A DNA stretch of 64,000 nucleotides, taken from the NCBI GenBank assembly GCA_023415935.1, contig JAEZIX010000096.1, forward strand, positions 1-64,000, in the 5' to 3' direction. A program made the position numbers and the translations under genes. Of this stretch, positions 26,223 to 35,553 are shown in pieces. The stretch comes from Cyanobacteria bacterium OH_CDB_20. GTDB taxonomy: Bacteria; Cyanobacteriota; Vampirovibrionia; Gastranaerophilales; Gastranaerophilaceae. The notes under the pieces are model-generated. The model made no database searches, had not been told where the DNA came from, and saw nothing but the letters and a program-made list of their open reading frames with translations. How positions within the stretch are numbered: the stretch's first letter is position 1; the number at the start of each line of letters is the position of its first letter.

Positions 26223-27284
26223 ATGTCAACATTAACAAGGCCAATAAGAGAAACAATAGAAGAAAGAGAAATTCAAACTCTTAGTAAATATGCAGCTAAA
26301 AGCAAGTTTACAGAAGGAAGGGCAGAATATAAAGAGCCTTGCCCTATTAGAACTGAATTTCAGCGTGACAGAGACAAAATCTTGCATTCAAAAGCGTTTA
26401 GACGTCTTAAACATAAGACACAGGTGTTTTTCTCGCCATCTGATGACCACTATAGAACAAGAATGACCCATACTCTTGAGGTTTCTCAGATTGCAAGAAC
26501 AATCGCTAGAGCTCTCTTCCTTAATGAAGACCTCGCAGAAGCCATCGCTCTAGGGCATGATTTAGGTCATACTCCATTCGGACACAGTGGGGAGGATGCT
26601 TTAGACAAGATTATGACAGAAGGTTTCAGACATAATGAACAAAGCATAAGGGTTGTAACCCATATTGAAGACCTTAATCTTACAAAAGAAACATTAAACG
26701 GTATATTAAACCACTCTCATGCCGGCTGTGATAAACCCAAAACGCTTGAGGGTCAGGTTGTAAAGATATCTGATAAAATAGCTTACATCCACCACGATAT
26801 TCAAGATGCACTGAGGGCAGAGATTATAACAAATGATGATTTGCCAAAAGATTGTGCTGAATACTTCACAAATGACCACTCAGGCAGAGTTGCAAAAATG
26901 ATTCTTGATATAGTTGAAAACAGTTACGATAAGCCTGAAATATCCATGTCAGAAGAGTGTAAATTCTATTATACAAAACTTAGAAGCTGGATGTTTGAAA
27001 ATGTTTATACAAATCCTATCGCAAAATCAGAAGAAGAAAAAGCAAAAAGACTTGTAAAACAGCTGTTTGAACATTATTCAGAACTAATAGAAAAAAATGT
27101 TGGAAATATAACACCAATTACAAAAGGTCTTGTTGAAAGGACTGCGGCAGACTATATTGCCGGAATGACAGACAGATATGCTCTTGTAAGGTATAAAGAG
27201 TTAACCATGCCTGCACCATTCATAAAGAAAAACAAAGACGACTTTTTATTCAAACTAGCTATAATGAATGGACTTGAGAACTAA
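26223..27284 (+). CDS. dgt: deoxyguanosinetriphosphate triphosphohydrolase-like HD protein
   Basis: dNTPase of 353 residues that cleaves dNTPs to the nucleoside and triphosphate. FRRLKHKTQVF (about 59-69), RMTHTLEVSQIART (80-93), LGHDLGHTPFGHSGE (112-126) and the HNEQSIRVV helix are the HD-domain metal and substrate motifs of the short Dgt type-2 group. AAGGA lies 8-9 nt before the ATG. The stop overlaps the dnaG start by one base (TAATG), so the two are coupled. The dgt-dnaG-rpoD order is a common bacterial arrangement that ties nucleotide control to replication start. Confidence 0.93.
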   Translation: MSTLTRPIRETIEEREIQTLSKYAAKSKFTEGRAEYKEPCPIRTEFQRDRDKILHSKAFRRLKHKTQVFFSPSDDHYRTRMTHTLEVSQIARTIARALFLNEDLAEAIALGHDLGHTPFGHSGEDALDKIMTEGFRHNEQSIRVVTHIEDLNLTKETLNGILNHSHAGCDKPKTLEGQVVKISDKIAYIHHDIQDALRAEIITNDDLPKDCAEYFTNDHSGRVAKMILDIVENSYDKPEISMSEECKFYYTKLRSWMFENVYTNPIAKSEEEKAKRLVKQLFEHYSELIEKNVGNITPITKGLVERTAADYIAGMTDRYALVRYKELTMPAPFIKKNKDDFLFKLAIMNGLEN

Positions 27285-29164
27285 TGCTGGAAAGAACCTA
27301 TAACGAAGCAGTAACTGAAATAAAATCAAGGCTGGACATCTTAGATGTCGTGCAAAATCACGTCCTTTTAAAGAAATCAGGCGCAAACTATTGGGGTTGC
27401 TGCCCATTTCACAAGGAAAAAACACCGTCATTTTCAGTAAATCCTCAAAAAGGTATTTTCAAGTGTTTCGGGTGCGGAGAAGGCGGAGATGCACTCAGCT
27501 TCTTGATGAAAATCAATGGACAATCTTTTAATGATGTTATCAAAGATTTAGCAGAACAATATGGTATTGAACTTCCGCAATCAAAAGGTTTTTCTTTAGA
27601 TACAAAGGAAAAAAAGACAGGCATTAAAGAAGCTCTTCAAAAAACGGCTGAATACTACGTACAAAACCTTTATAAAGATTCTGAAGCTAAAAAAGCTCTT
27701 GAATACTTACACAAAAGAGGAATAACCGATGAAATTATAAAAGAATATAAAATCGGATATTCTAAAAAAGCATATGATGACTTGCAAATACACTTTGAAG
27801 GCAAAATTAAAAAAGAAGTCTTAGAAGATGCAGGTTTAATAATAAAAAGAGAAAATAACAAAGGTTTTGTTGACAGGTTCCGCCACAGGATTATGATTCC
27901 GATACTTGATGACACAGGAACTATTGTTGCTTTTGGAGCAAGAGCAATTGAAGAAGATCAAAACCCTAAATATTTAAACTCTCCGGATACTGTCTTATAC
28001 AACAAAAGCAGAATTCTATACGGTATAGACAAAGCAAAAGACGCAATGAAAGAAAATGACTACGTTGTTATAATGGAAGGCTATTTTGATGTAATATCAG
28101 CGCAGGCTGCAGGGTTAAAAAACGCCATAGCTTCTTGCGGAACATCGCTTACACAAGATCATATCAAGCTCATTTCCAAGTATTGCAGTTCAAGAAGAAT
28201 ATTTTTAGCGTTTGACAGTGATTCAGCAGGACAAAAGGCAACTTCAAGAAATGCTGAGGTAATAAAAGAAGCACTTTCAAGCCTTGGAAATATAAAACAA
28301 TTTGATGAAAGTTTCTCTTCAATGAACAACGAGAAATACTCTTGCGAAATCAGAGTAATCACTCCGCCACAAGGAAAAGACCCCGATGAATATATCCGTG
28401 AGTATGGAATAGAAGCATACAAAGAACATCTACAGAAAGCTCCGCTACTCTTGGATTTTCAACTTAATCAAATACTAAAAGAGAAAGACGAAATTACAAC
28501 CCCGACCGACAAAGTAAAACTTGTCAAAAAAATCATCCCGTTACTTGAGGAAATCGACAACAATATAGTTCAAAATGAATATATAAAGATAGTTTCTGGG
28601 GTATTAAATATAGACGAGGGGGCGTTATTAAGGGAATTTAGGAAAACAAGGTCGTTAAATCAGCGTTCAATTCAAGATAATAAGCAAATTGTAACAAAAA
28701 CTTCAAATATTTCTGAAAAGGCGCAAAAAAATTTATTGAGTCTGTATTTAATAAACGAAAGTCATTTCGACTTTCAGACTCTTTCAGAAATAATTAAAAA
28801 GGTACAATTTGATAATAAAAACTTAAATATCCTAAAGAACACAATTGACAAAATCATATGTCGGATGAATAATGTAGGGGAATTAATCGACACCCTGTAT
28901 ATCGAGTTTGCTGAGGATACTAAGCTTAAAGAAATAATAACTGATTTAATATATATATCTGAGAGTTTTAAAGGCTTATCGGAAAAGGATTTTAAAACTA
29001 TCATTTTCGAGAATATAAAAAAGATAGAGCAGTGCTATTCAACAAAAGAAAAGAAGGACTTACGCTCTAAGTATAGAGAAGTCAATAATGATGACTTGGA
29101 AGCACAGCAATATCAAATGCAGCTAAGAGAAAAAATTAAAAACAAACTAAAGACTGGAGAATAA
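27284..29164 (+). CDS. dnaG: DNA primase
   Basis: Makes RNA primers at the replication fork. 626 residues. The CHC2 zinc ribbon is at about 44-70 (C-C-P-F-H then F-K-C-F-G-C), the RNA-polymerase core includes RFRHRIMIPI and FGARAI, and the TOPRIM domain has VVIMEGYFDV (catalytic Glu) and FLAFDSDSAGQ (metal Asp pair) around 265 and 310. The C-terminal 190 residues are poorly conserved, as expected for the DnaB-binding domain. ATG overlaps the dgt stop; rpoD follows after 5 nt. Confidence 0.96.
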   Translation: MLERTYNEAVTEIKSRLDILDVVQNHVLLKKSGANYWGCCPFHKEKTPSFSVNPQKGIFKCFGCGEGGDALSFLMKINGQSFNDVIKDLAEQYGIELPQSKGFSLDTKEKKTGIKEALQKTAEYYVQNLYKDSEAKKALEYLHKRGITDEIIKEYKIGYSKKAYDDLQIHFEGKIKKEVLEDAGLIIKRENNKGFVDRFRHRIMIPILDDTGTIVAFGARAIEEDQNPKYLNSPDTVLYNKSRILYGIDKAKDAMKENDYVVIMEGYFDVISAQAAGLKNAIASCGTSLTQDHIKLISKYCSSRRIFLAFDSDSAGQKATSRNAEVIKEALSSLGNIKQFDESFSSMNNEKYSCEIRVITPPQGKDPDEYIREYGIEAYKEHLQKAPLLLDFQLNQILKEKDEITTPTDKVKLVKKIIPLLEEIDNNIVQNEYIKIVSGVLNIDEGALLREFRKTRSLNQRSIQDNKQIVTKTSNISEKAQKNLLSLYLINESHFDFQTLSEIIKKVQFDNKNLNILKNTIDKIICRMNNVGELIDTLYIEFAEDTKLKEIITDLIYISESFKGLSEKDFKTIIFENIKKIEQCYSTKEKKDLRSKYREVNNDDLEAQQYQMQLREKIKNKLKTGE

Positions 29165-29169
29165 CTTTA

Positions 29170-30267
29170 ATGAGCAGAAAACAAATTTCAGACATGTCAG
29201 TAGTGAGTGTTCTAGACGAAGATTTAGCGAGCGATAATGAGACAACAGAAGATGTTGTAATGTTAACCGAAACAGAACCACTAGCAACAGATAACATAGA
29301 TGTAATGCTTGCAAGCCAAAGAGATAAAATCATAGGCTCTATCGAGCATGAAGATTTATTTACAACAGACGCAATTGAAGAACCTGCTGATGTAGTAACA
29401 GAAGATGTACTTATATCAAGAGGTGTTTCATTAGACGATCCTGTAAGAATGTATCTACGAGAAATCGGAAGAATTAAACTATTAACAGCTGATCAAGAAA
29501 TTGATTTGGCAAGAAAAATAATAGCTGGCGGAAACGTAGGCGCAATCGCAAAAAGAAAACTTGTACAAGCTAACTTAAGACTTGTTGTAAGTATTGCGAA
29601 AAAATACGTTGGTCGCGGTATGCTTTTCCTAGACCTTATCCAAGAAGGAAACTTAGGTTTAATAAGAGCAGCTGAAAAATTTGACCACGAAAGAGGCTAT
29701 AAGTTCTCAACTTATGCTACTTGGTGGATTAGACAAGCAATTACAAGAGCAATTGCAGACCAAGCAAGAACAATCAGAATCCCTGTTCACATGGTTGAAA
29801 CTATCAATAAATTAAAGAAAGTTACAAGAAAACTAGCTCAAGAACTTTCAAGAAAGCCGACCGAAGAAGAATTAGCAACTGAAATGAATATCTCAATTCC
29901 TAAATTAAGAGAAATCATTAAAGTAGCTCAAGAGCCTCTATCTTTAGAAACTCCAATCGGAAAAGAAGAAGACTCAAGACTTGGCGACTTTATCGAAGAT
30001 AAAGATGCTGATGCTCCTGTTAAAACTGTTGCTCAAGAACTTTTAAGAGAAGACTTAGCAGAAGTTTTAAGCGGATTATCACCAAGAGAACGTGACGTTC
30101 TTCGTTTAAGATTCGGTATGGATGACGGCAGACAAAGAACTCTTGAAGAAGTTGGACAATTGTTCGGTGTAACAAGAGAACGTATCAGACAAATCGAAGC
30201 AAAGGCTTTAAGAAAACTAAGACATCCAAACAGAAGCAAAAGACTTAAAGAATATATCGAAGTTTAA
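29170..30267 (+). CDS. rpoD: primary sigma factor (sigma-70)
   Basis: Housekeeping sigma factor of 365 residues. An acidic N-terminal extension of about 80 residues is followed by region 1.2 (DPVRMYLREIGRIKLL), region 2 (LRLVVSIAKKYVGRGM, DLIQEGNLGLIRA and YATWWIRQAITRAI, which bind core and the -10 box), region 3 and region 4 (LSPRERDVLRLRFGM, then VTRERIRQIEAKALRKL for the -35 box). It lacks the long region 1.1 and non-conserved insert of E. coli RpoD, matching cyanobacterial SigA length. Last gene of dgt-dnaG-rpoD, with a terminator immediately after. Confidence 0.96.
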   Translation: MSRKQISDMSVVSVLDEDLASDNETTEDVVMLTETEPLATDNIDVMLASQRDKIIGSIEHEDLFTTDAIEEPADVVTEDVLISRGVSLDDPVRMYLREIGRIKLLTADQEIDLARKIIAGGNVGAIAKRKLVQANLRLVVSIAKKYVGRGMLFLDLIQEGNLGLIRAAEKFDHERGYKFSTYATWWIRQAITRAIADQARTIRIPVHMVETINKLKKVTRKLAQELSRKPTEEELATEMNISIPKLREIIKVAQEPLSLETPIGKEEDSRLGDFIEDKDADAPVKTVAQELLREDLAEVLSGLSPRERDVLRLRFGMDDGRQRTLEEVGQLFGVTRERIRQIEAKALRKLRHPNRSKRLKEYIEV

Positions 30268-30280
30268 GATAAGTAAAACA

Positions 30281-30310
30281 AAAAATGCAGTCTCAGGACT
30301 GTATTTTTTT
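30281..30310 (+). terminator. terminator after rpoD
   Basis: AATGCAGTC-TCAG-GACTGTATT (one G-T pair) followed by a T-run of seven, 14 nt after the rpoD stop. Confidence 0.85.
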
Positions 30311-30355
30311 ATGCCAAAGTTTTGTAACATACTATGAAATACAGGATATTTTTAG

Positions 30356-30361
30356 TATAAT
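30356..30361 (+). promoter_or_regulatory. -10 box before pyrH
   Basis: TATAAT lies 28 nt before the pyrH ATG. No clear -35 box 17 nt upstream. It would drive the long pyrH-to-nagA run. Confidence 0.4.
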
Positions 30362-30388
30362 CAAGGCAGGAGTTTTAAGGATTAATAT

Positions 30389-31114
30389 ATGGATAAACAA
30401 TTAAAATATAAAAGAATTCTTCTAAAAATAAGTGGAGAAGCTCTTTTAGGGGATCAAGAATTTGGTATTGACCAAAAGCCAGTTGAAATGATGGCAAATG
30501 AGATTAAAAACGCTTATGACGCAGGAACTGAAGTTGCAGTCGTTGTAGGTGGCGGGAACATCTTCAGAGGGATGAAAAACAGCGCAAAACTAGGGATGGA
30601 TCAAGCCTCCGGTGATTATGTCGGTATGCTTGCAACTGTTATGAACGCTATTGCCCTTCAGAGCGCTTTAAGAAAACTTGATGTCCCTTGCAGGGTTCAA
30701 TCTGCAATAGATATGGATAAAATTGCAGAGCCTTATATAAGATTTAAAGCAATAAGACACCTGGAAAAAAGAAGAGTCGTGATATTTGCAGCAGGAACAG
30801 GAAATCCTTTCTTTACAACAGATACAGCTGCTGCTCTTAGAGCTTCTGAAATTGACGCTGAAGTTATGCTTATGGCTAAAAATGGCGTAGATGGTGTTTA
30901 TTCAGATGATCCAAGAATCAATCCAAATGCTAAAAAATATGAGAATATCAGCTACGACGATATAATCGTAAAAGGACTAAAAGTTATGGATACTGCATCA
31001 TGTGCTTTATGCAAACAAAATTCAATACCTATTATTGTATTTGATTTTGCAGCAAAAGGCAGTATTACAAAAATTTTAAATAATGAAAAAATAGGAACAT
31101 ACGTAGGAGGATAA
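30389..31114 (+). CDS. pyrH: uridylate kinase
   Basis: UMP kinase of the amino-acid-kinase fold, making UDP for RNA and cell-wall precursors. 241 residues. RILLKISGEALLG (about 9-21), VVVGGGNIFRG (51-61), the dimer/UMP region GDYVGMLATVMNA and FAAGTGNPFFTTDTAAALRA are family landmarks. AAGGAT precedes the ATG. The frr start lies one base after the stop. The order pyrH-frr-cdsA is widespread in bacteria. Confidence 0.96.
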   Translation: MDKQLKYKRILLKISGEALLGDQEFGIDQKPVEMMANEIKNAYDAGTEVAVVVGGGNIFRGMKNSAKLGMDQASGDYVGMLATVMNAIALQSALRKLDVPCRVQSAIDMDKIAEPYIRFKAIRHLEKRRVVIFAAGTGNPFFTTDTAAALRASEIDAEVMLMAKNGVDGVYSDDPRINPNAKKYENISYDDIIVKGLKVMDTASCALCKQNSIPIIVFDFAAKGSITKILNNEKIGTYVGG

Positions 31115-31115
31115 T

Positions 31116-31676
31116 ATGCCGGTAGATGAATTATTTTTATTTGGTGAAGAAAAAATGGAAAAAGCAATTGCACAGCTTAAAAAAGAGTTTGCTGCAATAA
31201 GAACAGGTAGAGCTAATCCATTAATATTAGATAAAGTTGTTGTTGATTATTATGGAGCACCTACTCCTCTAAGACAAATGTCACAAGTAACCGTTCAAGA
31301 TGGTACAACGCTTGTTATTTCACCTTTCGACAAATCAATTATGAAAGATATTGAAAAAGCTCTAATAAAAGCAGAATTAGGTATCACTCCTAACAGTGAC
31401 GGTTCTGTTCTAAGACTTTGCTTCCCTCCTTTAACTCAAGACAGAAGAAAAGAAATTTCAAAAGACGTTAAAAAAATCGGTGAAGATACAAAAGTTGCAA
31501 TAAGAAACATAAGACGCGACATGACAGACGACCTTAAAAAACTAGAAAAATCTGAAAACCTTTCTGAAGATGCTGTAAAAGATTATCAGGACAAAATCCA
31601 AAAGTTAACAGATAAATATACAAAAAACATAGAAGATATCGCTCAAGAGAAGGAAAAAGAGGTTTTAACAGTATAG
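31116..31676 (+). CDS. frr: ribosome recycling factor
   Basis: Releases ribosomes from mRNA after termination, together with EF-G. 186 residues, the standard length. AIRTGRANPLILD, YYGAPTPLRQMSQV, ISPFDKSIMKDIEKAL and RRKEISKDVKKIGED define the family; the long three-helix bundle with a beta domain is evident. GGAGG is 5 nt before the ATG. The stop overlaps the GTG start of cdsA by one base. Confidence 0.96.
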   Translation: MPVDELFLFGEEKMEKAIAQLKKEFAAIRTGRANPLILDKVVVDYYGAPTPLRQMSQVTVQDGTTLVISPFDKSIMKDIEKALIKAELGITPNSDGSVLRLCFPPLTQDRRKEISKDVKKIGEDTKVAIRNIRRDMTDDLKKLEKSENLSEDAVKDYQDKIQKLTDKYTKNIEDIAQEKEKEVLTV

Positions 31677-32584
31677 TGAATGTCATTGAAGCAATTAAAA
31701 ACAAACTGAGTTTGAGAGCGTTTACGGGTCTTATTACTGCAGCAGTTGCATTAACATGTCTAGTATTGGGTGGTTTTCCCCTTCTTTTATTGGTACTTGT
31801 TTTTGCAACAATAGGAGCTAAAGAATATGTAGATATCCTTAAAAATAAAGGCTTTTTGCCATTTTTCAAGGTTATCATAATATTTGCAATTCTTCTTGTA
31901 ACAGCAATAAGCACAGGACATTATGAACTATTACCTCTGCTTCTTGCAGCTGGGACAATCACTTCATTCCTTGCAGTTCTATTTAAAGGTAGACAACCTT
32001 ATATCGCAAATGTAGCAACAACAATCTTGGGGTTTGCTTTTTGCTGGCTTCCTTGCCACATAATACTTATAAGACAAATTAACGCTGAAGATTTCGGCTT
32101 TTTTAAATGGAACGTCAACGATGGCCTCGGCTATCTGCTTATGATGTTTTTCATTATTCTTGCGACAGACGTCGGAGCCTACTTTTTTGGAACTAGATAT
32201 GGAAAACACAAATTAGCTGAAGTTATCAGCCCTAAAAAAACAGTCGAAGGTGCTTTATGCGGAGGCGGGTTAGGTATAATTATTGGTATGGGGATAGGAT
32301 ATTTTATCGGACTACCTTGGTATCACTCACTTATAGCTAGCGCTCTAATAACCGGTTTTGCACAACTTGGTGATTTATCAGAATCTCTTATAAAAAGAGA
32401 TGCCGGCGTAAAAGACTCTGGTGACTTACTCCCAGGACATGGTGGTTTTATGGATAGAGCTGATAGCTATATTTTTTCTGCCCCTGTTGCATATTATTAC
32501 TTTAAATACTTTGTTGTCGATGGTTTAAATTGGTCTGAAGCGTTAATTTATATCAAAAAGGTATTTCATGTTATCGGATTATAG
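31676..32584 (+). CDS. cdsA: phosphatidate cytidylyltransferase
   Basis: Integral membrane enzyme that makes CDP-diacylglycerol for phospholipid synthesis. 302 residues, about eight hydrophobic segments. The signature ISPKKTVEGALCGG and the C-terminal LIKRDAGVKDSGDLLPGHGG, with the metal-binding acidic pair, are intact. The start is GTG overlapping the frr stop. In most bacteria uppS lies between frr and cdsA; here it is absent from the cluster. The rnc start lies 17 nt inside the 3' end. Confidence 0.95.
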   Translation: MNVIEAIKNKLSLRAFTGLITAAVALTCLVLGGFPLLLLVLVFATIGAKEYVDILKNKGFLPFFKVIIIFAILLVTAISTGHYELLPLLLAAGTITSFLAVLFKGRQPYIANVATTILGFAFCWLPCHIILIRQINAEDFGFFKWNVNDGLGYLLMMFFIILATDVGAYFFGTRYGKHKLAEVISPKKTVEGALCGGGLGIIIGMGIGYFIGLPWYHSLIASALITGFAQLGDLSESLIKRDAGVKDSGDLLPGHGGFMDRADSYIFSAPVAYYYFKYFVVDGLNWSEALIYIKKVFHVIGL

Positions 32585-33299
32585 AATAAAAGAGCTTAAA
32601 AAGTTCTTAAAAATATTAGGTATAAACTCTAAGAATTATGAGCTTATTGATAAAGCATTGACTCATAGTTCTTTTACTTTTGAAAATAATCTTGATTCAT
32701 CCTTGAACTACGAAAGACTTGAATTTCTTGGTGATTCGGTTTTAAGACTTATTATTAGCGACATTCTTTACACAAGACATGAAGACTACCAGGAAGGGCA
32801 GCTCACAAAAATAAGAAGCATACTTGTAAGTGATGAATTTATTGCTAAACTTGCACTAGAACTTAGATTTGATGAGTTTTTAAACCTAGGTGAACATGAA
32901 ATTAAAACAGGCGGAAAACAAAGAGAATCAATTCTGGCATGTGCTTTTGAGGCTATTTTAGGCGCTTTATATGAAGATGGAAAACTGATTGATATTTATC
33001 CATTTTTGCAAAAATTATATGAACCAAAAATTTATGAAATTGAGAGCAATTTATGTATTTATAACGCTAAGGCACTTTTACAAGAGTACACACAAGAGCA
33101 GACAAAGACTTTGCCGGTTTATGAAATAACAAATGAGACAGGAAAAGCTCATGAAAAAACCTATGAGGTAACTGTTTTTTATGAAGGCAAAAAACTCGGC
33201 ATTGGAGTTGGAAAATCAAAAAAAGAAGCAGAAAAGAACGCTGCTCTTGAAGCCTGCGAAGCCTTAAAACTGATTGTAGGTGGCAAATGTCAGAGATAA
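32568..33299 (+). CDS. rnc: ribonuclease III
   Basis: Cuts double-stranded RNA in rRNA processing and mRNA decay. 243 residues. The catalytic signature NYERLEFLGDSVLRL (about 45-59) is exact, the second acidic site is in CAFEAILGALYEDG, and a double-stranded-RNA-binding domain follows (LLQEYTQEQTKTLPVYEI and KSKKEAEKNAALEA). The start overlaps cdsA and the end overlaps rpe by 13 nt, so translation is coupled on both sides. Confidence 0.95.
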   Translation: MLSDYRIKELKKFLKILGINSKNYELIDKALTHSSFTFENNLDSSLNYERLEFLGDSVLRLIISDILYTRHEDYQEGQLTKIRSILVSDEFIAKLALELRFDEFLNLGEHEIKTGGKQRESILACAFEAILGALYEDGKLIDIYPFLQKLYEPKIYEIESNLCIYNAKALLQEYTQEQTKTLPVYEITNETGKAHEKTYEVTVFYEGKKLGIGVGKSKKEAEKNAALEACEALKLIVGGKCQR

Positions 33300-33928
33300 T
33301 CATTGCTCCATCGATTTTATCAGGCAATTTTGCCAATCTTGAAAAAGACATTCAAAATCTTGAAAAAGCAGGTGCAGATTGGGTTCACGTAGATGTTATG
33401 GACGGACATTTTGTGCCTAACTTGACAATTGGAGCGCAAGTTGTAAATGCCCTCAGAAATACAACTGCATTGCCACTTGACGTACACTTAATGATTACAA
33501 ACCCTGAAAAATACATTGATAACTTTATTAAAGCAGGTTCTGATATAATCACATTCCATTATGAGGCCGCTAAAGATAATTCAATGGAGCTCATTGAAAA
33601 AATAAAATCAAATGGGATAAAAGCAGGCATTTCAATAAAACCTAATACCCCAGCTGAAGAAATAAAACACCTGTTAGATAAGCTTGATTTAGTGCTTATT
33701 ATGACAGTTGAACCTGGTTTTGGCGGTCAAGCATTTATGCCTGAAGCTGCAAAAAAGATTGAATATATTAGAAAAAATTCACCTGAAAGTCTTATAATAG
33801 AAGTTGACGGCGGAATAAATCAAGAAACCGGAAAAATCTGCAAAGAATATGGCGCAAACGCACTCGTTGCAGGCAATTATATATACAAAAGCAATGATTT
33901 TAAAGAAGCAATTGACTCTTTAAGGTAA
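33287..33928 (+). CDS. rpe: ribulose-phosphate 3-epimerase
   Basis: Pentose-phosphate enzyme interconverting ribulose 5-phosphate and xylulose 5-phosphate. A 213-residue TIM barrel. IIAPSILSGNFANL, WVHVDVMDGHFVPNLT (metal His and Asp), LDVHLMI, MTVEPGFGGQAF and IEVDGGIN are the family motifs in correct order. The start lies 13 nt inside rnc. Confidence 0.96.
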   Translation: MSEIIIAPSILSGNFANLEKDIQNLEKAGADWVHVDVMDGHFVPNLTIGAQVVNALRNTTALPLDVHLMITNPEKYIDNFIKAGSDIITFHYEAAKDNSMELIEKIKSNGIKAGISIKPNTPAEEIKHLLDKLDLVLIMTVEPGFGGQAFMPEAAKKIEYIRKNSPESLIIEVDGGINQETGKICKEYGANALVAGNYIYKSNDFKEAIDSLR

Positions 33929-33931
33929 AAT

Positions 33932-34870
33932 ATGGAAAAAGTAATAAAAGCTAAAGGTCTTATAGAACAACATATTCACGGAGCTTATGGTGTTGATTTT
34001 ACCGTGGCAAAAGCTGATGAGATAGTTTATTTAGCTGAAAAACTTTATCAAGATGGTATTTCAGTATTTTTCCCGACTCTAGTAACAGACTCAATTTGCA
34101 ATATAAAAAAGCAAATAACTGAAATCAAGAGAGCAAAAGAAATACAGCCTATAAATTCAGCAAAAATTGAAGGAATACATCTTGAAGGTCCTTTTATAAA
34201 TCCAGAAAAAAAAGGCATTCATGATGTTTCACTTATACAAAAACCTTCAATAGAAGTTTTTAAAGAAATAGAAGATGAAATTATAAAAATTGTGACTATA
34301 GCGCCAGAGCTTGATGAGAATAAAAACCTTACCAAGTACCTATATGACAAGGGTATAAAGGTTTCAATAGGCCATTCTACTGCAACTGACTTTACTTTTG
34401 CCCATCAGGCAACCCACCTTTTCAATGCTATGGAAGGGATTAGCCACAGAAAGAAAACAACTGCAACCGAAGCCTTAATAAACGATAACGTATATACAGA
34501 AGTGATTACAGACTCTATACACATCTGTAATGAAGTATTAGAGCTTATTTTCAGGATAAAACCAAAAAATAAGATACTTCTTATATCAGATGCACTCCCT
34601 ATTGCTCATTCAGATAAAGCATCTATGACGTTTTGTTCAGAGCAAATATACTTGCAAGAAGGAAAAGCGACAAATGCTGAAGGCACAATAGCAGGAAGCG
34701 CAATGCTTTTGCCTGACATTATAAAAAACATAGTAAAAAATGACCTTCTTTTATTAGAAGATGCTGTATATATGGCAAGCACAAACATTTCAGACTACCA
34801 TGAAATAGAAAACCCTGTAAACATAACACTATCTAGCGATGGAAGCATCGTAGAAGTAAGCAGAGTATAG
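33932..34870 (+). CDS. nagA: N-acetylglucosamine-6-phosphate deacetylase, short form
   Basis: Amidohydrolase that converts GlcNAc-6-phosphate to glucosamine-6-phosphate. Landmarks: EQHIHGAYGVDF (about 12-23), the metal Glu in HLEGPFINPEKKG, His in IGHSTA and ATHLFNAM, and the catalytic Asp in LISDALPI. At 312 residues it is about 70 shorter than usual: the protein starts directly at the first barrel strand, without the N-terminal part of the beta-sandwich. The ATG follows the rpe stop by 3 nt, so no longer start is available in this frame without reading into rpe. Likely recycles cell-wall or dietary amino sugars; related amidohydrolase specificity is possible. Confidence 0.85.
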   Translation: MEKVIKAKGLIEQHIHGAYGVDFTVAKADEIVYLAEKLYQDGISVFFPTLVTDSICNIKKQITEIKRAKEIQPINSAKIEGIHLEGPFINPEKKGIHDVSLIQKPSIEVFKEIEDEIIKIVTIAPELDENKNLTKYLYDKGIKVSIGHSTATDFTFAHQATHLFNAMEGISHRKKTTATEALINDNVYTEVITDSIHICNEVLELIFRIKPKNKILLISDALPIAHSDKASMTFCSEQIYLQEGKATNAEGTIAGSAMLLPDIIKNIVKNDLLLLEDAVYMASTNISDYHEIENPVNITLSSDGSIVEVSRV

Positions 34871-34875
34871 CTTAA

Positions 34876-35409
34876 CTAACCTTTTTTTACATAAACATTT
34901 AAAGCAACATTTTTATAAGATGAAAGCTGATTTTTTAAATTGTAATTTTCTTTATTAAGCTCATTGATTTTATATCTTAGAGTTTCATTTTCAGTTTTGC
35001 ATCTGATAAGTTCAACAACAACATCATCCATACCGTCAAGTTTTTCATCCATTATAGATGAAACCTTTTCTGTTATTGCTGTTTCAATATTTTTTAGAGA
35101 CTGAACAAGCTGCCTGAATGAAACATCATTTAGTCTTTGCATAGCAGCTGTTGTTTCTTTTTGAGTTTTTTCAATAGCTGTTTTTGGTCTTGAGATTCTA
35201 TTTTTGATAGAAGAAGCATCTTTTAGAGTTTCAAAGTCATCTTTAGAAAAATAAGTAAGACCTTTTGCATCTCTTTTTGGTCTAACAGAAGCATGCCTGC
35301 AAAGTTCTTCAATTTGGGCATTATCGATCTTTAACACTTCTCTGATTTGTTGTGGTGTAATAACACTCCCAATAGGCGAATCTACTCTCTTTTTCTCTAG
35401 ATTTGACAT
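34876..35409 (-). CDS. HTH (MerR/excisionase-like) protein with coiled-coil tail
   Basis: Predicted DNA-binding protein of 177 residues. Residues 17-65 (ITPQQIREVLKIDNAQIEEL, then FSKDDFETL) resemble the winged-helix HTH_17/MerR DNA-reading head, in which a helix-turn-helix is followed by a Y-F-x3-D wing. From about 95 to 165 the sequence is heptad-like (IETAITEKVSSIMDEKLDGM, then LRYKINELNKENYNLKNQ), indicating a dimeric coiled coil. It resembles the head/coil layout of small regulators or nucleoid/segregation proteins. It lies downstream of the flagellar trio on the same strand, 144 nt away. Target unknown. Confidence 0.65.
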   Translation of the reverse strand: MSNLEKKRVDSPIGSVITPQQIREVLKIDNAQIEELCRHASVRPKRDAKGLTYFSKDDFETLKDASSIKNRISRPKTAIEKTQKETTAAMQRLNDVSFRQLVQSLKNIETAITEKVSSIMDEKLDGMDDVVVELIRCKTENETLRYKINELNKENYNLKNQLSSYKNVALNVYVKKG

Positions 35410-35553
35410 TCTATCCCTTTAATCTCAACTTTATCTCAAGTACAATAGCACAATACCATTATAGATAAAATTGCAAATAAATAGAACAAAATACTAATTT
35501 ATCTTTACAAAAAAATCAGTATAAAAAGTTGAAAACTAAAATGAATGTTGAGA

